From the NCBI GenBank assembly GCA_902729315.2, contig LR746271.1:3494001-3558000 (forward strand): DNA of 64,000 nucleotides, in the 5' to 3' direction. How positions within the stretch are numbered: the stretch's first letter is position 1; each line of letters begins with the position of its first letter. Under the pieces are notes generated by a model. It saw nothing but the letters and a program-made list of their open reading frames with translations, searched no databases and was not told where the DNA came from. The DNA is from Spirodela intermedia. Lineage: Eukaryota; Streptophyta; Magnoliopsida; Alismatales; Araceae. Shown piece after piece: positions 40,218 through 50,763 of the stretch. The position numbers and the translations under genes are program-made.

Positions 40218-41855
40218 ATGCATTTCAACCAGGCGCTGAACACTTGCACCACCGTCACAGGCCTACGGGTGCTGCACTGTCGGGCCATCGCCTACGGCCT
40301 CCTGCCTCACAGCGTTCGACTTGCCACCAAGTTTATCGCTGTGGCAGCATGGGTCTGCCCCACGGCCATCTACGCACGGCAGATGTTCGACGAAATGCCG
40401 CACAGAGATTCCCACGCATGGGGCACCATCCTCCGCGCCTACGCCGACGCAGGGCCCTGCGAGGGAGCCCTCCTTCTGTTTCGCGAGATGCGGCACAGCA
40501 GAGCGCCACCGGACCGGTTTACGTTCCCCCCGGTGGTGCGCTCCTGCACCGTCGTCTCCGCCATCTCCGCCGGCCGGCAGGCCCACTGCGACGCCGTCAA
40601 GCACGGGCTCTCCTCCGATATGCACTTCCAGAGCGCGTTGCTCGCCATGTACGCCCAGAACGGGGAGCTCGCAGAAGCAGAACTGGTTTTCCGTGAGACG
40701 GTTCTGAAGAATCTGGTCTCCTGGACGGCGATGGTGGCGGGTTATGCGCAGAACGGTGCCTGTGAGAAGGCGGCGGGAGCCTTCCGGCGGATGGCCGCCG
40801 CCGGCGTGCGGCCCAACGAGGTCGCCGTCACCAGCGTCCTCCCCGTTGTCAGATCTGCGGAAGAGATTCACGGGTACGCCATTAAATCCGGGTTCGGTTC
40901 CTTCAACGCAGTAGGGAATGCTCTCATCGCTGCGTATGGAAAGTGCGGGCAACTAGATATCGCGCGACAGTTATTCGGAAGAATGCGGGACAGAACGGTG
41001 GTGAGTTGGAACGCCATAATAGCAGCTTACCAGAGGAATCGTGAAGGGAAGATGGCGATCGAGATCTTCAGAAGGATGCTGACGGAGAGGGTTGACTTTG
41101 ACTACATAACCCTGGTTAGCGTCATCTCGGCCTGCGCCAGCTCTGTATCTCTCGATGTCGGGAGATGCCTCCACAGGGTTGTAAGGAAGAGAGGTCTCCT
41201 GAACAACCCATCTATCGGAAATGCTCTTATTGACATGTATGCCAAATGTGGAAGCTTAGAAGCTGCTAGGGAGGTGTTCGATGAATTACCCCAGAGAAGC
41301 GTGGTCTCATGGAGTGCTATGATCAGCGCGTATGCCACCCACGGCAGAGGAGAAGAATCCCTGAAGCTCTTCTCGAGGATGAAATCAGAGGGGCCGCCGC
41401 CAAACCGGTTGACTTTTCTCTCCGTCCTGTCGGCGTGTAGCCATTCGGGACTCGCCGTCGAAGGGAGGGAGATTTTCAACAGCATGAAGAGGGACTTCTC
41501 GTTGACGCCTTCTCTCGAGCACTACGCTTGCATGGTTGACCTCCTCTCTCGTGCCGGCAGCTTACCAGAAGCTTACGCATTCATAGAGGAGATGCCGATC
41601 AGACCAGATACCGGCGTGTGGGCGGCTCTTCTCGGCGGCTGCAGAGTCCACGGGGACCTATCGATGGCAGAGACGGCAACGGAGCGGCTGCTCCGGCTGG
41701 ATCCACGGTGCGTCACCGGCTACGTCCTCCTGGCGAGTGTATACGCAGAGGCTGGCCGGTGGGAGGACGCTGAGAAGCTGAGGAAGACGATGAAGCAGGC
41801 GGCGATGCAGAAGAAACCCGGTCACAGTCTGGTGAAGACAATAACCCCGCCATAA
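40218..41855 (+). CDS. Pentatricopeptide repeat protein, PLS class with E domain
   Basis: Intronless, 545 residues. A series of P, L and S PPR motifs runs along the protein (for example SWTAMVAGYAQNG, GNALIAAYGKCGQLDIARQLF, VSWNAIIAAYQRN, GNALIDMYAKCGSLEAAREVF, VSWSAMISAYATHG). It ends in the E/E+ region (WAALLGGCRVHGDL...YVLLASVYAEAGRWEDAEKLRKTM) and stops without a DYW deaminase domain. Such proteins bind organelle RNA and specify C-to-U editing or processing, recruiting a DYW partner in trans. The N-terminus is short, and mitochondrial or plastid targeting cannot be decided by eye. The first ATG lies about ten residues before the first recognisable repeat-like helix, so a few upstream residues may be missing. 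It is smaller than the average family member but shows no break. Confidence 0.93.
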   Translation: MHFNQALNTCTTVTGLRVLHCRAIAYGLLPHSVRLATKFIAVAAWVCPTAIYARQMFDEMPHRDSHAWGTILRAYADAGPCEGALLLFREMRHSRAPPDRFTFPPVVRSCTVVSAISAGRQAHCDAVKHGLSSDMHFQSALLAMYAQNGELAEAELVFRETVLKNLVSWTAMVAGYAQNGACEKAAGAFRRMAAAGVRPNEVAVTSVLPVVRSAEEIHGYAIKSGFGSFNAVGNALIAAYGKCGQLDIARQLFGRMRDRTVVSWNAIIAAYQRNREGKMAIEIFRRMLTERVDFDYITLVSVISACASSVSLDVGRCLHRVVRKRGLLNNPSIGNALIDMYAKCGSLEAAREVFDELPQRSVVSWSAMISAYATHGRGEESLKLFSRMKSEGPPPNRLTFLSVLSACSHSGLAVEGREIFNSMKRDFSLTPSLEHYACMVDLLSRAGSLPEAYAFIEEMPIRPDTGVWAALLGGCRVHGDLSMAETATERLLRLDPRCVTGYVLLASVYAEAGRWEDAEKLRKTMKQAAMQKKPGHSLVKTITPP

Positions 41856-41924
41856 TTCATAAGCGTATTTAAGAAAAAAAAAAGTACAGATTTTGAAATG
41901 GGGGTCACGTGGATGATTGATATA

Positions 41925-42345
41925 TAGCCACGTGCGAGATGGAAAGTGGACCACCACCGCCGAAGCCGAATTAGCTTTCTTTGGGGAAAATTTTGTGCGG
42001 AATCATGGAGAATCCCAGACAATGGGGCGATTCCCTCAAGCCTTGAACTAAACAGCTGGGTAAATCGACTCCGGAATGAGCGTGGGAACCGTCGCTTGCA
42101 TTTACAAATGGGTAGCCACGTGGCTGGTTCCCATAGAGCCACGCGAAAGAAGCGGGGACCACAGCCGAAGCCAGAATCCTGCGAATTCGCTGTTTTCCAA
42201 ACAGGCGGTTTTGGGGTAACTGAGTTGTGGGGAATCATGGAGAATCCCGGACAATGGGGAGATTCCCTCAATCCTTGAACCAAGTAGCTGCGTAAAAATC
42301 GATTCCGGATCAGGCGCGGAAACCGTCTCCTGCTAAATTCGGTGG
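41925..42345 (+). repeat. Tandem duplication with G-boxes
   Basis: Two units (about 41925-42130 and 42132-42345) share GCCACG(T)...GGACCAC...CCGAAGCC, GGAATCATGGAGAATCCC(A/G)GACAATGGGG(C/A)GATTCCCTCAA and CTCCGGA/TTCCGGA blocks. They lie directly before the 81-residue gene. CACGTG G-boxes occur at 41906-41911, 41929-41934 and 42117-42122. Confidence 0.85.
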
Positions 42346-42436
42346 TGGAAGTTGTCGGCCGGAGATTGTTCACCTGCGGGGGGGAAGAGGAGGTGATCAT
42401 TGGGGATCGCCAGCGGAAGGAAACGGGGAAGAAGAG

Positions 42437-42803
42437 ATGTGTCCGCTGCGCATCATCCTCATCTTCTTCTCGGTAGCATTCGCCGGATACCTAGCCTGGA
42501 AGTCGGCGAGATCGCCTGCTATTCACCCGATCGACGCCGCCGGGGACGAAGGCGCCGGCCGCGAAGGCTCCTCCGGGGAGATCCGCCCGTTTGATCTCAA
42601 AAAGGTGGCTCGATCTCGCCGCTTTTCCCTATTCCTTCTCGTTTTTATCTGAGGATCGATTCGGTTCATGGATATTCTCCCGTTTCCACGAAAATCGGAG
42701 GATCATCTCACCGCCTGTCGTCCAGGCCATCGGGAATGTGACCAGGGGCTTTACGGACATGACGAGGGGCAGATGCGCAACGGCGGCGGTCAAGGGAAGG
42801 TGA
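42437..42803 (+). CDS. Small conserved plant membrane-anchored protein
   Basis: Two exons, 42437-42604 and 42726-42803, giving 81 residues. The N-terminus MCPLRIILIFFSVAFAGYLAWKSAR is a single signal-anchor-like helix. A short acidic linker follows, then GFTDMTRGR at the end. Small plant proteins that begin MCPLR and end with a G-F-x-D-M-x-x-G-R segment form a widespread family whose function is unknown to me; this copy fits with a changed C-terminus. The intron has a clean GTGGCT donor and GTCCAG acceptor and keeps phase 0. The leader overlaps the end of the tandem duplication. Confidence 0.75.
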
Positions 42804-43535
42804 GGAGGTAGAAGATCAGAGAGCGGATCGGAGATCGATTCGGGTATGTTTCCTCAATCTTCGTCCACGGTTTGTAATTAGCAATGCTGCATCTGTTGAA
42901 ATGTTCTTCCACAAGAAATCTATCGTGTGTTATGCGAACATTTCGTCAGCGACGAAGTCAATTCATCCATCCGGCATACGCTGGCATGCGGATGAATCTT
43001 ATGAGCATCCAATAAATTACTTTATTCGAACATAAAAAGAAAACGTCTACTGAGCAAAAATTGCCGGAACACCTCCTTCATTCATAATTCTGCTATTTTT
43101 AATGAATTACCTGTGAAAGAGAAACTTCAGGAGACGCATTCGATTATGTTCATCCAATTGATATCAGTTGAAAGTTACGGAGAATTTTCTAGTTTTAGAT
43201 CGCCGCAAAACAAATGATTGATCAAGAACTCCACAAGCCACTCAGAATCTTATCATTTATCCCCCCTGTTGAAGATGCGACAGATATGCTCAGAATATTC
43301 TTCGCTCATCTGCCCTGTTCCGTTTAAGGCTAATAATCTGCAGCCAAAAACAATTGTTCGTACTGGGCGGGGCCCATTGATTCCGGTTTTGTGGTTGAAG
43401 ACTGGAAAACAAAAAGGGCCGAAAATGGCCCGGCCCAATAAGGTCACTTTATTGGGTAACGGCATAAGACCGGCCGTCGTGATGACACGCATTCGAATCC
43501 TATTTATGAGCCTCTCCACGACCGGCTCGTGGAGG

Positions 43536-43576
<41 letters not shown>

Positions 43577-43777
43577 ATTTCCTCTCCTCCATTGAATCCA
43601 TCTCCGTTGGAATAAAAAGATGACATTGTGGAAGGTCTCGGCCCTGGTTTCCACTAACAGGAGGCATCCGATTCCAGAGCTGAGCTGGGGGAGGAGGTGA
43701 CCGAGCCGCCTTCGATTCCACCGACGACCCGAGAGGGCTCAAAAGGCCTTCGGAGGCAGCGGCGCCAGTGGGCGAGC
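42804..43777. other. Intergenic region with CT tract
   Basis: No gene is seen. A CT microsatellite at about 43540-43573 precedes the 109-residue gene and probably belongs to its leader. Confidence 0.6.
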
Positions 43778-44107
43778 ATGGAGAGAGGTGGCGCGTCGTC
43801 GACGGACAGGTTGGTTGCGCTCGGATTGACGGCGCTGGCCGTGGCGTCGCCACTGTACGTGGGCCGCTCGCCGGCCGGCGGCGAGGCGGAGGAGGAAAGG
43901 GAGGAGGGGGAGCTCTCGTGGCTGCTGCCGCCACTGCTGCTGGTGGCGATCGTCGTGGCAATCGGGTTCGCCAGCTTGCTCGATGGCCGTCGCGGGAGGT
44001 TTGACCCCTACTGGATCCACCGCTTCGGCGGCTCCTCAGGCGGGATCCTCTCTCTCCTCTTCCTCCTCGCTTTCGTCCTCAAGTGCAAGACAACCCTTGC
44101 CTCCTAA
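43778..44107 (+). CDS. Small two-TM plant protein, unknown function
   Basis: Single exon, 109 residues. It starts MERGGASSTDRLVALGLTAL, has an acidic loop (GGEAEEEREEGEL), a hydrophobic helix at about residues 48-66, the motif DPYWIHRFGGSSGG, and a second helix to near the C-terminus ending KCKTTLAS. The DPYWIHR-x-GGSS motif recurs in a plant-wide family of short membrane proteins of unknown role. I chose ATG 43778 rather than a longer in-frame reading from 43697 because the conserved part begins MER...TDR. Confidence 0.78.
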   Translation: MERGGASSTDRLVALGLTALAVASPLYVGRSPAGGEAEEEREEGELSWLLPPLLLVAIVVAIGFASLLDGRRGRFDPYWIHRFGGSSGGILSLLFLLAFVLKCKTTLAS

Positions 44108-44225
44108 CTCTCTCTCTCTCTCCCCCCATCAGGCTCCTGATACCGGCTCCTCTTTCGCTCCAACTCTCTATGTATCGGCCTCTTCTTAACGGCCTCTCCC
44201 TCCTAAAATTCAGTTCCTTGCACCG

Positions 44226-44271
<46 letters not shown>

Positions 44272-44930
44272 GCTATATATATATATATATATTTCTGTGT
44301 CCGTCTCTTTACAGTCGTGAACTCTTTCGGCTGCAAAATTACGGGCATGGTCGGAAAGGCCCCTGTACCGTGCTTGTTTTCTTCTGGACCTTATTCTCTA
44401 CAGTTGTTCCCTTGCATGTCATACGTTAGACAAATTAAAGCTGCAGCTTACAATCTAATCTCACAGAATCAACATGAATGTCGATCACTGTAAGTATTCC
44501 CGTTCGTCGATGCCTCGGCCTGGCCCTGGAAGAAGGGAGAGAGAGAGAGAGAGAGAGAGAAAGAAAGAAGCGAAATGGAGAGAGAGGGAGAGGAGAGAGG
44601 ACATTCAGTTAAAGAAAAGATGGGTGGTGAGGTTTTATGGGCCCGAACTCCGGATTATGGGGTCAGCCCATTAATAACCGGGTTTTTCGGACTTGAAAAT
44701 TTTCAGACCGGACGGAAGGCTACAGTGGTCTTCCAGGGCCAACGCGACACGTGGCAAGTCATCGTGCACAGATGGATATTCTTGCGGCCTCGAGGAGTCC
44801 ACGTCATCTGACGCAAGTTTGTTAAATGTGGGCTGGTGACCATCAGACCGCCTTCAACAGATGACACATGTATGTTCCTGGCCATCTTCCTCTTCCATCT
44901 CTCCGAGAAGGGGAAGAAGGCGACAACACA
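44108..44930. other. Intergenic region with CT, TA and GA microsatellites
   Basis: CT tracts at about 44107-44126 and 44228-44271, TA at about 44275-44292 and GA at about 44536-44561 dominate. CT and GA tracts of opposite polarity on either side could pair. I see no gene. Confidence 0.6.
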
Positions 44931-47900
44931 ATGGTCCCGGCGCTGCTGACCAACCACACGGCCGTCGCCGCCGGATGCCCGAGTTACCAGCATCCTGACC
45001 GGCGGTTCAACGGAGGAAAGAGGTCGCGGAGCCGGGTGAGGTGCTGCTCGTCGCCTCCGGCGGCAGCACCGCCTCTACCTCTTCAGTCGAGCAAGCTCAT
45101 GAGCAGGAGAGCCGCGGCCGCAGCGCTCATCGTCTTCCATTACTACTTCTCCTCCGTCAGCCGTTGGCTCCTCTATCTTTCTTCATAGTGCTACGGAATG
45201 GCGGATGATTTCGGAAGCCGATTGGTGATTTATGGCCTATTTTTCCTGCAGGTGCCGATGCCGGTAGTCCCTTCGACAAGTACGTAAAGAGGTGAGGTTT
45301 TTCTCCTCCTTATGCAACGAATAAAGAAATTTTTTTGAATGTGTTGGTTGTACAATTGTTCGCCCCCTCGCTTTTCTTCTAAATATTGTGGTATTGGTTT
45401 AATATAGCGTCAGTGGGTGTTTTAATAGGCTGCGTGAATCATACCCAGCTTGGAAAAGCGTTTTCCTCACTCAAAGCTTGCTCATATGAAAAATCAATAT
45501 GGCATCTTAAAGTCCCTGATATTGACATTATAAGTTCTCATCGATTTACTTCTCCTCGCATGCCCAGCTACATAGGCTATTGGCCACTAGAAATTCAAAA
45601 TCCAATGCATGCATTTTTTTTCTCTTTTACATGAATGTTGGCGTTTATATTAACGGGTGGGTGTGCACACAATAATGTAATATTCACTGCCTAATCTTTT
45701 CCTGAACAGTGATGATTTATTGTCTTCTTCCTTCCATTTTCCTGTAAACAATGTTGCATTTTTTGGGTACCTTTTGATTGATTTTGAGTAGATTTTTTTA
45801 ATTCAAATAACTCAATTTTTTATTATCAAACTGAGTCGAATCCCCTGCTCTGATGCGATTAGCTTGTAAGCTCTCTTAATATGGACCACAGTATGTCTAG
45901 TTGAATTCACGTTTCCTAGCTTTTTGATGAGTTCTAGTGCATCATCATGAGAAGCCAGTAATTTATGCGATGCAATTTTGGCTGTTCTTGCCCCTGGTCA
46001 TTGATTATTTTTGGTTGCTGTTTGTTCATGCCAACTTTCTACCAGAAAAAAGCTTGATCCATTGGAGACATACGTACCTGCTGTTATCTTGACGCAGGCA
46101 CAGTTCAAATACTTGGGTAATGTCCTCTTACTTCCTCTGCAATTCATCTTTGTATTCATAAACTTTAGAAATTTAAACAAGGCTACGGTTAACGAATAAG
46201 ATTATGAATTATATAGTCATTTATTTCGGGTGACGAAGCATGGAAATAAACAAAAATCATTTGATGAACCTATGCCATTGATGTACGTTCATCCATTCTG
46301 TCGTTTCAGATCAACTTCTGTTTTGGCAATTGGACTAAATATGGGTGGACAGACATGAATCTGGAACAGATTATCTCCCCTTGTTTATTTATGAAAATCC
46401 CAAGAGCAGAAAATGGCTCACTATTGGCCCTTTGTTAGGAGTATCTTTTGTCAGGTTTATTCCTGTTGCCAGATAGTTGTGATTTGATGCGCTGGGGACC
46501 AATGCCCGTTTCTCTTGCCTATTTATTATGTTGCCAGCGAAGTTTAATTTGGTTTAATTCAACAGATTTATCTCGTTTCATTGTTAAAATGAACAACTTA
46601 TTGGGATTCTATCTGATAAAATTTCCATTTTATCTTGGATTTCTTCTATATGATTCATATTCAACAGCAGGGTTTTCTGGCTACAAAGTTTTTAAGAATA
46701 TCATTTTCAAGCTCTCCATCAGTTAATAAAAACTATCAATCTTTCACTAGTACTTTCCCTGGAATATTTTTTTCGTTCTCCCACTTATTATGTTTCCTTT
46801 GAGGATTCAGTTTCATTTAACATATTTATCTTGCTTGGTCATCATTAACTTAAAAAGAAAACTTCATGGCATAAGATCTATCGGATTAATCCACTATTTT
46901 ATCTATAATTTCCATATGTTTCACTTTTCAATGCGAGATTTTTTCAAACTCTTTATTCGTCAACCCGTGACAGTTCAGAAAAACTATCATTCTTTCCCGG
47001 ATTTTTTATGATAAACATGCTTGAACTCGAAAGAGCATTTTCCTTCGATGCCTAAGAAAGTTCGAGCTATTCTAAATCTTCAAACGTGCGCAGAGACATC
47101 CTTGGATCTTGAGAAGCCAGAATATGATATCACCAGATCTCTGCTGCGTTCTGGCCCTGCAGCGTCTCTGCGCATAAATATTCGTGCGGTATGCCTTCTT
47201 CTCTTAGATTTCTATGATTGTTTTTCCTTTCCTTATATAGCATTCCATCAAAAGCCATTCATATTTTGCTGGGTTTGGCTGAAATTTGGGAAAGACGGCA
47301 CGTAGAGCAAATAGAGATTACAACTTGTTTTTCCTCCTCTCCCATCACATGCAATCTGTTCTTTCTTGTCCATATTAATCGCCCTCTCCCTCCCATCTCC
47401 TTTTCTCTTCCTCATTCCTCATCTCTCTTCCTCCCTCTCTCCCTACATCAGATTCGTCCTGATCTCCTTTCCCCTCATCTCTCTATCTCCCATTTCTCCC
47501 TCTCTCCCCAGTTTCCTCTCTGCAATTCTTCTCATTGTTTTTACCCAGACAGTTCTCCAAGATCAACCACATCACTGAAAAACATCTACCATGGAAAGGT
47601 ATTGGCAGGGTAGAAATAAAGGGGAAAAGAAAAGAGGCTCAGTATTTATGTAGCTGAATTTTCTTCGGAATTATAACAGATGGCCCAGTACGCATCAGAG
47701 GATGGTAAGGGCAAGGCAGCGACCGATGCTGTTGACCAGTGCCTCAGGTGAGATCTTCCTATTCTGGAGCCCTTCTCCACCGGGTCAACCTCCAAAGCCC
47801 CCCTCTTCTTCTTCAGGGCTTATTTTATTTGACTAAGAAGCTCTTCGATTTATTCAGGGCGCTGGAAGATCTCGACTCACTGCTACTCCATGCCTCAAGG

Positions 47901-48036
47901 AATGATTCCTCTGCCTCTGTTGGAGTGATGAGGCAGAAAATAAACACGGCTCTAGTCGCATTGGACAAGTGAGTTCTCATTTTTCCCATCATGGATATTA
48001 CAACTTGAATATGAAAAATCTGGCCCAACATCTGGC

Positions 48037-48069
<33 letters not shown>

Positions 48070-48240
48070 GATCTAAAGCTCTTCTCTTCTGGTTGTAGCC
48101 TGCTGGAGACTGTCCCAGCTGCAGTGCTGGACAAGGGGAAGATCATTGCGGACTCATACCTGACCCACGTGGACCCCACGGAAGGAAGTAGGGCCGAGCT
48201 GCCGGACAGAGACGTAGAGCAGCTGAAGGCGCTGCTGTAG
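44931..48240 (+). CDS. Probable plastid-targeted conserved protein
   Basis: Seven exons: 44931-45162, 45252-45291, 46046-46116, 47094-47188, 47680-47747, 47858-47968 and 48099-48240, giving 252 residues. The first ~60 residues are Ser/Arg/Ala-rich with few acids and contain VRCCSS, as in chloroplast transit peptides; a short hydrophobic, Ala-rich stretch follows. The rest is helical: KKLDPLETYVPAVILTQAQF, a SLLRSGPAASLRINIRA block, CLRALEDLDSLLLHASRND and a C-terminal LLETVPAAVLDKGKIIADSY. This arrangement is shared by a plant chloroplast family, perhaps lumenal or thylakoid-associated, that I cannot name with confidence. The exon 1 donor (C|GTTGGC) is weak and least certain; downstream joins are supported by frame and conserved sequence. 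A CT tract fills much of intron 6. Confidence 0.82.
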
Positions 48241-48637
48241 AGAACCCCCATGTCGGTTATAAAGGAAAAAGAATTAGAAACAAAAAGAGTTTGGATTTTT
48301 CTCCCCATGATACATGCAGTCAACTTAGCATGGAGAAGTCAAATGCTGGATGTTTCATCCACGAATGTAAGAGAAATTTAGACTAATATGATATATATAT
48401 ATATATATCGAATTAAATCGAAGTGATAGATATTTCTGTTCATGTGAAATCATCTCACAACTCTACACGCCAGGATTTGGATATTAAATGGCAAGTATGA
48501 TTCATATCATCCCACAACAAACAGGTCAAGAGATGATAGATAATAGCATGAGCCCACCACATTACCAAATTAAGCTGAAAACTGGGATTCAAGAAGATAG
48601 ATAAGATTGGTTACCAGATGCAGATGCCCATCGGAGG
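48241..48637. other. Convergent 3' region
   Basis: Short AT-rich spacer between the stop codons of the plastid-protein gene (+) and MED20 (-), which face each other. It has a TA microsatellite near 48391-48408. I see no gene. Confidence 0.7.
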
Positions 48638-49441
48638 CTAGCTCCGGATTGTGGCGATGAGCTGGGCTACGACAGCGGCATACTGGACGGTGGTGTGCTG
48701 GGGGGAGTAGTTGTTGGAGAGGCCATACTCGGCAAAGTTGGGCTCCAGGTGCAGGAAATGGCCCGGGAGGGACCGCCTTGAGAGAGCCTCCCGCCAGAGG
48801 TCAACAAAGTCATCCATGATCTGCCTAGACGTCTCCAATGAGGAAATTGGGAGGTACTCAACCTGAGGCAAGCAAGAAGCCCGCCCAGGGCTGTCAGAAC
48901 CCTGGACTCAACACTCAGATTCAACCTTCAGACAGGATTATTACTATTATTATTATTATTATTAGAACATCAAATGCTCGGATAAAGTTCGATCTTAAAT
49001 TTTTTTACTAAACCCAATTGATAGTTTCTACATTCAGACATGAAGATTTTGTTTATTAGATCTTCAAAGTTTGATTAGGCAGTGGAGCTTGGTGATTACC
49101 TGCTATTCAGATTCAGAGTGAGCCCAGACAGGAGGAATGATGAGCGAAATCTCTAAGGTTTTGGAGAAAGTCTCAATCTTCAGAGTTTGATAGGTTTTGT
49201 CCGAATTCAGAGTTCAGAATCCAACCCAGTTGATAGTTTCTACTTGCGGGCAGATGGATAGGCTGATTAAACCTTCAAAGATTTGAAAGAGAATTGGGGA
49301 GGCCATCCAGAATCAGCAGCCTCGTGGGTTTTGTTTCTCGGCAATCAGCATGCCCAATAGGTAAATGGCTGCCGATCTTCTCTCTGATCAGATCTGATTG
49401 ACTATTTACGTCCATTCTTAACAATACTCAAGAGAATCGAG

Positions 49442-49472
<31 letters not shown>

Positions 49473-50451
49473 ACTCAAAATAAAATATGATGAACTGGTA
49501 GTAAAAGGACGACGATGTCAATCCGCATCATGGGTCGACGTTTTACTTTTATAATCAAAGCATGGCATTCATTGAATGTGTTCATCTGTAGAACAATCGT
49601 TAAGGCAGGTAAATTCCTTCAAGCATCTGTTTTCAAAACGTCTGCGGATCAACACTGTGTGGCAACGAGTGGAAACAGCTGATCTACCAGAGCAAACCAC
49701 AGCAAACGGCAGCACATTTGATCTACAGTTTTTTTATTTTTTGCTCTAAGTTCGACATATTGGTGAAGGTGAAGGAAACAAGGAAATCAGAGGATAAAGA
49801 CGATGCCATCTCACCTCCATCATGATTCCTCTCAGGTTCTCCGAGTTGGCCGGGATGACCTTCCCCACCCGCAGCAGGAAATCGCCGACCTGGTACTGTA
49901 ATCCCTTCACGGACATAAAGAAAAAAAAAACATGGTAAGAAGATGAGCTTCAAATCTGTGAAGAAAAGTTAAATCGTGTTGACACCTTCTGGGACCTAGA
50001 AATTGTCGCAGACCTCGAAATTGAGGGAGACGCGGGCTTTGTAGGACTGGAGCTTGTCCATGATGGCGAGCATGGCGGAATCGGCCTCCACGACGATCCG
50101 GCCGCGGACGATGAAGTAGTACCGGTCCGGACGGTCCTGCAGGGCCAGGCCGAGGAAGTCCTTGGGGCAGTCCGTAGGGACCGTCAGGTCCCTCACCATG
50201 GGCCGGTAGAAGGTCAGCGTCGACTTCCACCGCCCCCCCTTCACCCCGCCGAGGCTCTCCGCGCACTGAGACACCTCAGAGAGGATCTGGCTGTTCACTG
50301 TCATCCCAGGGTTCGGCTGCCACGGCAAAACCCTAGGCCATCCGCCACAGCCCGGAGGAAGCCAGACAACAGATCAGCAGAAATATGAGATAAAATCAAG
50401 AGTATAACACCACCACCACCACCACCGTTGGACTCACCATTTCACCGGCAT
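48638..50451 (-). CDS. MED20: Mediator complex subunit 20
   Basis: Four exons, read right to left: 50451-50438, 50332-50014, 49904-49815 and 48862-48638, giving 215 residues, the usual size. The protein starts [14 protein letters not shown] and contains [44 protein letters not shown] and a C-terminal [18 protein letters not shown]. These match plant MED20, a head-module subunit of Mediator that bridges transcription factors and RNA polymerase II in the nucleus. Only 14 coding bases are in the first exon, so the start would be missed by simple ORF scanning; the ATG plus the split Trp codon (TG|G) recreates the conserved MPVKW. The long intron 3 (48863-49814) contains a GA tract near 49444-49472. 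The gene is head to head with ATG12. Confidence 0.93.
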
Positions 50452-50763
50452 CGCGGCGGCGGAGTGGAGCTCGACCGACTGCCGGAGGGAGGGAGGGAGG
50501 AAGGAGCTGTGAGCCTCTCTGGTTTTTTTGGGCTTGTATATAATTTATATAACAGGCTAGGTATTTTGTTTATGCTTGTAGAGGTAGACATTTCGGATCC
50601 TTTTAACATGTAGAGGAGTAGATCCGATTTGGGATGCCCCAGACGGGTCTGTTGCTTCTTCTGTTGGACTCGGCGGAGGAGCGGGGAAGAGGGGAGGGAA
50701 GGGGAGACTTGGAGGTGGATTCCGGCGAGGAAGGAGAGGATATCAGCTTTCTCCTCTTTTCGG
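50452..50763. promoter_or_regulatory. Bidirectional promoter MED20 / ATG12
   Basis: Only 312 bases separate the start codons of MED20 (-) and ATG12 (+). Near the middle-left is GTATATAATTTATATAAC (50536-50553), almost self-complementary, offering TATA-like sequence to both strands. The rest is purine-rich next to MED20 and GAGG-rich next to ATG12. Confidence 0.65.

Noticed and set aside
40263-40952. 229-codon minus frame
   Set aside because: Antisense shadow of the PPR gene; the plus strand has clear PPR motifs.
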